Source: Deinococcus aetherius (lineage in GTDB: Bacteria > Deinococcota > Deinococci > Deinococcales > Deinococcaceae). From it: 64,000 bases of DNA. Within the stretch, counting starts at the first letter, position 1; every line of letters begins with the position of its first letter. The stretch is taken from positions 3,061,501 through 3,125,500 of the forward strand of contig NZ_AP026560.1 in NCBI RefSeq assembly GCF_025997855.1, in the 5' to 3' direction. The notes under the pieces were generated by a model. That model saw only the letters and a program-made list of their open reading frames with translations. It searched no databases and was not told where the DNA came from. The position numbers and the translations under genes were made by a program. Positions 63,243 to 64,000 of this stretch are shown piece by piece.

Positions 63243-64000
63243 CGGTCACCGAGTCCCGGCCCGCCGACCAGGGGAGCGCCGCCCCCGCGACGCGCACCCT
63301 CACCCTGATCCAGGCGGTCACGGAGGCGTTGCGGGAGGAACTCGCCCGCGACGAGCGCGTCGTGGTCTTCGGGCAGGACGTGGGGGCGCGCGGCGGCGTC
63401 TTCCTGGCGACGGCGGGTCTCCAGGCCGAGTTCGGCGAGCGGCGGGTGTTCGACACGCCCCTCAGCGAGGCGAGCATTGTGGGGGTGGCGGTCGGGATGG
63501 CCGTGCGCGGGATGCGGCCCGTCGCCGAGATTCAGTTCGCCGACTATATGGGGCCGGGCTTCGACCAGATCGTCAGCCAGGCGGCCAAGATTCGTTACCG
63601 CTCAGGGGGGCAGTTCACCGCGCCCCTCGTCATCCGCACCCCCTCGGGCGGCGGCGTGAAGGGCGGGCACCACCACAGCCAGAGCCCGGAGGCGTATTAC
63701 GCGCACACGCCGGGGCTCAAGGTCGTGATGCCCAGCACTCCCTACGACGCCAAGGGGCTCCTCAAGGCGGCGATCCGGGGCAGCGACCCCGTTATCTACT
63801 TCGAGCCCAAACGGCTGTACCGGGCGTCAAAGGGGGAGGTTCCGACCTACGACTACACCATCGAGCTGGGCCGTGGGGCGGTGCGCCGGGAGGGAGGGGA
63901 CCTCACCCTGATCGGCTACGGCGGCGTGATGCCCGACGTGGAAAAGGCCGCGCAGGCCCTCTCCGGGGAGGGGGTGGAGGCGGAGGTGATCGACCTTCGC
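63239..64000 (+). CDS. bkdA2: 2-oxoacid dehydrogenase E1 component, beta subunit (cut by the window end)
   Basis: The first 254 codons are present, continuing past 64000 without a stop. The sequence is the E1 beta pattern: [73 protein letters not shown] and [20 protein letters not shown]. It forms the heterotetramer with the alpha subunit. The ATG overlaps the alpha stop. An E2 and E3 would be expected after it. Confidence 0.92.
   Translation, partial: MTVTESRPADQGSAAPATRTLTLIQAVTEALREELARDERVVVFGQDVGARGGVFLATAGLQAEFGERRVFDTPLSEASIVGVAVGMAVRGMRPVAEIQFADYMGPGFDQIVSQAAKIRYRSGGQFTAPLVIRTPSGGGVKGGHHHSQSPEAYYAHTPGLKVVMPSTPYDAKGLLKAAIRGSDPVIYFEPKRLYRASKGEVPTYDYTIELGRGAVRREGGDLTLIGYGGVMPDVEKAAQALSGEGVEAEVIDLR

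Overview
This is a high-GC window from a Deinococcus-like chromosome, close to the replication origin. The evidence is the run mnmG, a LAGLIDADG-like gene, rsmG, parA and parB with parS-like sites beside it, genes for bacillithiol metabolism (bshB1 and a YpdA-type reductase), and a glmS ribozyme of the kind known from Deinococcus-Thermus. More than twenty genes also have a TANNNT box 5 to 7 bases before the start codon, the signature of the leaderless mRNAs common in Deinococcus. No species can be named from the sequence alone. I saw no rRNA, tRNA, IS element, prophage or CRISPR array.

Layout. 1-5.7 kb: xseB, a flavin reductase, a frameshifted GNAT gene, a Uma2 nuclease, a three-gene set of stress or envelope-type proteins, and an RNB-family RNase. 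5.8-9.4 kb: agmatine to putrescine operon (aguA, a tandem-GNAT protein, aguB). 9.4-17.7 kb: an unknown protein, a methyltransferase, truA, a LysM/M23 peptidase, a PadR regulator with its target gene, surE and a large BTAD-type regulator. 18.1-23.9 kb: a secreted protein, a PapD-like chaperone, a secreted Ig-like protein and a 1081-residue beta-barrel protein, which together look like a chaperone/usher-type surface export system. 24-34.4 kb: membrane and housekeeping genes, including glmS behind a glmS ribozyme, a class II photolyase, a TRIC channel, rpmF and bshB1.

34.4-41.9 kb is the most distinctive region. It is a bacterial RNA-repair island: hen1, two tandem nucleotidyltransferase genes (the second frameshifted) and pnkp. 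A divergently oriented YafY/WYL regulator with two VOC genes, and a repeated operator, sits inside it. 42-57.3 kb: tandem alpha/beta hydrolases, a lipoprotein, a TPR protein, two peptide deformylases with fmt, nth, a uracil-DNA glycosylase-like gene, fumC, an MFS pump with a divergent regulator, a YpdA-type reductase and a VanW protein. 57.4-61.9 kb is the par/rsmG/mnmG segment. The window ends in the E1 alpha and beta genes of a branched-chain 2-oxoacid dehydrogenase, with a palindromic operator at the promoter.

Points for a second look: the glmS ribozyme, the RNA-repair island, the barrel/chaperone operon, two near-identical promoter-hairpin-terminator units that would make RNAs under about 30 nt, four parS-like sites, several defined operators, and five apparent frameshifts in four genes.
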